Virus record (IMG/VR): IMGVR_UViG_3300010370_000029
Coordinates: 1 to 64,000 of that record
Direction: 5' to 3' (one strand)
DNA: 64,000 nucleotides
DNA from: a virus
Part shown: positions 60,994 to 64,000 of the stretch, one piece after another
Numbering within the stretch: the stretch's first letter is position 1
Layout: the number at the start of each line of letters is the position of its first letter
Translations under genes and position numbers: made by a program
The notes under the pieces: model-generated
Seen by the model: the letters and a program-made list of their open reading frames with translations, nothing else
Told to the model about the DNA's origin: nothing
The model's database searches: none

Positions 60994-62353
60994 ATTAATT
61001 ATATTTGATTTGGATGGGGTATTAGTAGAAGCGAAAGAGATTCATTATGAAACTCTAAATTCTGCTATTGTTGATGTGACCGGCAATTCTAATATGGCAA
61101 TTTCGTGGGATGAGCATCTCTCAACATATGACGGATTAAAAACTAATGAGAAGCTAGAAATGCTCACCGAACGGAAGCAGTTAGACTCATCATTCCATAA
61201 GCAAATTTGGGAACGTAAGCAAAAGTACACGCTAGACGCATTATCTGACCTCCCACAAGATAAACGGCTCCAAGAGATATTCGCTTCATTAAAATCTGAC
61301 GGATATATGACTGCATGCTGTTCGAACTCTATTCGTCGGTCTGTATTGACGATGTTATCCAAACTAGGATTAATAGAGTATATGGACTTAATCATTTCTA
61401 ATGAAGATGTCAAAAACAGCAAGCCTCATCCAGAAATGTACTGGAAAGCGATGAGTATGATGGGTGTTCTTCCAGAAGAAACGTTAATAGTTGAAGATTC
61501 TCCTCCTGGGTTATTAGCGGCATCCAGAAGTCGTGCAAATATATTAAGAGTAAATAACCCGCGTGACTTGACAAAAGAAAAATTATATGATAAGTTACAA
61601 GAGAAGAAGTCTTTTACAATTCCTAAATGGCAAGGTGGTAAGATGAACGTATTAATTCCAATGGCAGGTGCAGGTAGTAGATTCCAACAGGCCGGCTATA
61701 CATTTCCAAAACCCTTAATTGATGTTCGTGGAAAGCCAATGATTCAAGTGGTTGCTGAGAACTTGAATATTGACGCCACATTTATTTATGTGGTGCAAAA
61801 GGAACATCGTGAGAAGTATAATCTTGATACGTTACTCAATCTCATTACACCAAATTGCAAAATTGTGGAAGTGAATGGCATGACCGAGGGCGCGGCATGT
61901 ACTACCTTACTCGCCAAAGAACACATCAATACAGATGAACCCTTATTGATGGCAAACTCCGACCAGTTTGTTGAGTGGGATTCTAACGAGTTTATGTACA
62001 AGATGGTGGAACAAAACCTTGATGGGGGTATTGTAACATTTAGAGCTACCCACCCTAAGTGGTCATTTGCTAAGGTGGATTCCCAAGGGTATGTGACCGA
62101 AGTTGCCGAAAAGAATCCCATTTCGGATATAGCGACGGTTGGTATCTATTATTGGAAGCGGGGGTCTGATTACGTAAAGTTTGCCGAACAGATGATTGAA
62201 AAGAACATTCGAGTAAATAACGAATTCTATGTCTGCCCCGTGTTCAACCAGGCACTTGAATCTGGTTTGAAGGTTAAGCCATTTGATGTACCCAAAATGT
62301 GGGGACTCGGAACCCCAGAAGATTTGAAGTATTTCTTAGAAAACCAGCAGTAA
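60986..62353 (+). CDS. HAD phosphatase fused to NDP-sugar nucleotidyltransferase
   Basis: 455 residues. Residues 1-205: HAD hydrolase with IFDLDGVLVE (catalytic Asp pair), CCSNS, KPHPEMYWKA (Lys) and VEDSPPG. Residues about 215-455: nucleotidyltransferase with VLIPMAGAGSRFQQAGYTFP and KPLIDVRGKPM (sugar-1-phosphate uridylyl/guanylyltransferase signature) and LLMANSDQF. Such a fusion could make an activated heptose- or hexose-type sugar by dephosphorylating and then activating the sugar. It feeds the surrounding glycosyltransferases. Confidence 0.88.
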   Translation: MTKLIIFDLDGVLVEAKEIHYETLNSAIVDVTGNSNMAISWDEHLSTYDGLKTNEKLEMLTERKQLDSSFHKQIWERKQKYTLDALSDLPQDKRLQEIFASLKSDGYMTACCSNSIRRSVLTMLSKLGLIEYMDLIISNEDVKNSKPHPEMYWKAMSMMGVLPEETLIVEDSPPGLLAASRSRANILRVNNPRDLTKEKLYDKLQEKKSFTIPKWQGGKMNVLIPMAGAGSRFQQAGYTFPKPLIDVRGKPMIQVVAENLNIDATFIYVVQKEHREKYNLDTLLNLITPNCKIVEVNGMTEGAACTTLLAKEHINTDEPLLMANSDQFVEWDSNEFMYKMVEQNLDGGIVTFRATHPKWSFAKVDSQGYVTEVAEKNPISDIATVGIYYWKRGSDYVKFAEQMIEKNIRVNNEFYVCPVFNQALESGLKVKPFDVPKMWGLGTPEDLKYFLENQQ

Positions 62354-62358
62354 TTTGT

Positions 62359-63066
62359 ATGAAAGTAGCATTACTGTTGTCAGGGTTAGCCCGTAAGGTA
62401 GAAGATGGATATAATGCAACGTGGAAGCATGTTATAGAAAATTATGACACCGATGTTTATCTACACGCATGGAAAGATGAGGAATGGGAAAGGGTACCAC
62501 AGATATACGACAACAAGGTGAAATCATTACAAATACAAGACCCATTCAAATTTACCCATTTTAAGCAAGGTATTTCATTACCACACAAAGATACATCAAG
62601 ACCGCTTCCACAATACGATGTGATGAGTTGTTTTAGACAGTTCCCTATGGTCTATAGTTGGCAAAAGACATATCAGAATCTATATGACACAAATATTTCA
62701 TACGATTTTGTTATACGGAGTCGGTATGATATGGGAGTAAATAGTCCGATTGATTTACATTTGCTTGACAACGACTTAATATATCACGGACTTGGTGGGG
62801 CACATTACGATGACAATCTCTGCATAGCAAATCATATGCACTCAGAAATATTATTCCATAATGTATTTGATAAATTAATAGAATATTCTAGAGAAACTGG
62901 AATTTTAAATAGTGCAGAATCAAGCTGGACTATGATACTCAATAGAGCTGGACTACTTGATAAAGTACGTTCAACCCATCTACTGGCATTCAAATTGTTT
63001 AGAGATAACTGGTTATGGTGGGGCGATGAGAATGGAAATATAATTTCGGAAAGGAAACTTACCTAA
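62359..63066 (+). CDS. Glycosyltransferase-like protein (LSGxxR family), copy 2
   Basis: 235 residues from ATG 62359, five bases after the fusion gene; no clear ribosome binding site. KVALLLSGLARKV, TDVYLHAWKDEEW, SYDFVIRSRYDMG mirror the gene at 59684, so the two are paralogues. Acceptor unknown. Confidence 0.65.
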   Translation: MKVALLLSGLARKVEDGYNATWKHVIENYDTDVYLHAWKDEEWERVPQIYDNKVKSLQIQDPFKFTHFKQGISLPHKDTSRPLPQYDVMSCFRQFPMVYSWQKTYQNLYDTNISYDFVIRSRYDMGVNSPIDLHLLDNDLIYHGLGGAHYDDNLCIANHMHSEILFHNVFDKLIEYSRETGILNSAESSWTMILNRAGLLDKVRSTHLLAFKLFRDNWLWWGDENGNIISERKLT

Positions 63067-63085
63067 GCTTAAGAGAAAACAGATT

Positions 63086-64000
63086 ATGGTATCAAACAAT
63101 ATCCCTTTATTTAAAGTTTGGATGAACCCACTAGCGAAAGAAGAAGTCGCAAAGGTATTAGACAGTGGATACATTGGACAGGGCCCTAAGGTCGATGAAT
63201 TTGAAGAACAACTTCGTCAGTACTTGGGGGTCGAGCATTTAGTTACACTGAACTCTGGTACATCTGGACTACATTTAGCGTTACATATGTTAAAGCAACC
63301 ATACGTGCTGGTAGACGGATATAGTGAAATTGATTGGCCGGGATTGAATGTCGGTGATGAAGTACTTACCACCTCGTTGACCTGTACCGCTACAAACTTT
63401 CCGATATTAGCCAACGGGTTAAATATTAAATGGGTTGACCTCGACCCGACTACGTTGAATATGGACTTGGATGATTTGGAACGTAAGCTCTCTCCAACCA
63501 CCAAAGTAATCATAGCCATGCATTGGGGAGGATACCCATTAGATTTGGACAGATTACAACTTATCAAGAAAAAGTGTAAAGAGAAGTTTGGGTTCTCACC
63601 AGTTATTTTACAAGACTGTGCTCATGCGATGGGTTCTTTATATAAGAACAAGAGTCTCGCAACTTACGGTGACTTAACTATGTACAGTCTCCAAGCTATT
63701 AAGCATATAACATCGGTGGATGGTGGTATCTTAGTAGTTCCTCCTCACTTGAATAAGCGGGCACGGCTTTTACGTTGGTATGGAATTGACCGTGATGAAA
63801 AGGGACGTACGGATTTTAGATGCGAGGCAGATATCCCAGAGTGGGGATTCAAGTTCCATATGAATGACGTATGTGCTACTGTTGGTATGGCAAACTTACA
63901 AGATGTAAATCATATTGTCGATACCCATAAGAGTAACGCAAAATACTACGACACAAATCTTTCGGATGTCTCTGGAGTGACGACCTTAACTAGACATCCA
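63086..64000 (+). CDS. DegT/DnrJ/EryC1 sugar aminotransferase (3' end outside window)
   Basis: Open from ATG 63086 to the window end (305 codons, no stop). PLP-dependent sugar aminotransferase: LDSGYIGQGPKVDEFE, VTLNSGTSGLHLALHML, QDCAHAMGSLYKNK (Asp/His of the cofactor site) and YSLQAIKHITSVDGG (cofactor Lys). About 20 extra residues (PYVLVDGYSEIDWPGLNVGD) are inserted after the SGTSGLHLAL helix. It would place an amino group on a keto-sugar nucleotide for the cluster. Confidence 0.88.
   Translation, partial: MVSNNIPLFKVWMNPLAKEEVAKVLDSGYIGQGPKVDEFEEQLRQYLGVEHLVTLNSGTSGLHLALHMLKQPYVLVDGYSEIDWPGLNVGDEVLTTSLTCTATNFPILANGLNIKWVDLDPTTLNMDLDDLERKLSPTTKVIIAMHWGGYPLDLDRLQLIKKKCKEKFGFSPVILQDCAHAMGSLYKNKSLATYGDLTMYSLQAIKHITSVDGGILVVPPHLNKRARLLRWYGIDRDEKGRTDFRCEADIPEWGFKFHMNDVCATVGMANLQDVNHIVDTHKSNAKYYDTNLSDVSGVTTLTRHP

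Overview
The window is a contiguous piece of a large T4-like myovirus genome (Caudoviricetes). All convincing genes lie on the + strand, mostly overlapping by 1-4 bases (TAATG, ATGA) or separated by a few bases, and most have AAGGAG-type ribosome binding sites. Recognisable T4-type core genes are baseplate/tail genes (gp26-like, tape measure, gp48-like, LysM/gp53-like, hub), gp32, uvsX, rnh, gp41, gp43, ligase, gp45, gp44, gp62 and dCMP deaminase. The host is unknown. A phage-borne TonB-dependent outer membrane receptor implies a Gram-negative (diderm) host. Consensus TTGACA-N17-TATACT promoters and strong Shine-Dalgarno sites argue against a Bacteroidota host even though the receptor resembles the Oar-like type frequent there and in Gemmatimonadota/Acidobacteriota (inference).

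Layout. 0-11.3 kb: a giant collagen-like tail fibre with a self-cleaving S74 chaperone, then a cassette of two 2-oxoglutarate/Fe(II) oxygenase-like proteins flanking three glycosyltransferases, then four small virion-type proteins, two or three of them with short collagen-like stretches. 11.3-13.4 kb: a SMARCAL1-like SNF2 helicase. 13.5-22 kb: baseplate/tail operon with a possible frameshift in front of the tape measure. 22-34.4 kb: replication and nucleotide metabolism (family A polymerase-like protein, gp32, UvsX, RNase H, gp41, B12-dependent ribonucleotide reductase, two thioredoxins, dUTPase, Vsr-like nuclease, family B polymerase). 34.4-37.6 kb: the complete TonB-dependent receptor. 37.6-42.3 kb: ligase with a WGR-like N-terminus, many tiny genes, an odd tRNA-like element, and a Mom-like DNA-modification protein. 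42.3-49.7 kb: the sliding clamp and clamp loader genes (45, 44, 62), contiguous in T4, are here interleaved with a DruA-like (DUF4338) protein, a glycosyltransferase, a DUF262-HNH nuclease and a second Mom-like protein. 49.7-54.4 kb: dCMP deaminase, RecB-like nuclease, a frameshifted SpoU methyltransferase, small proteins and a phosphoesterase. 54.4-64 kb: a sugar cluster of glycosyltransferases, FkbM methyltransferase, HAD-nucleotidyltransferase fusion and a sugar aminotransferase cut by the window end.

Two promoter classes are visible: TTGACA-N17-TAxxxT ahead of replication/accessory genes, and an isolated TATTTATA about 25-35 bases ahead of the structural operons (candidate late promoter).

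The systems most worth attention are the phage-encoded TonB receptor, the modification/restriction-like cassette threaded through the 45-44-62 genes, and the collagen-fibre hydroxylation/glycosylation cassette.
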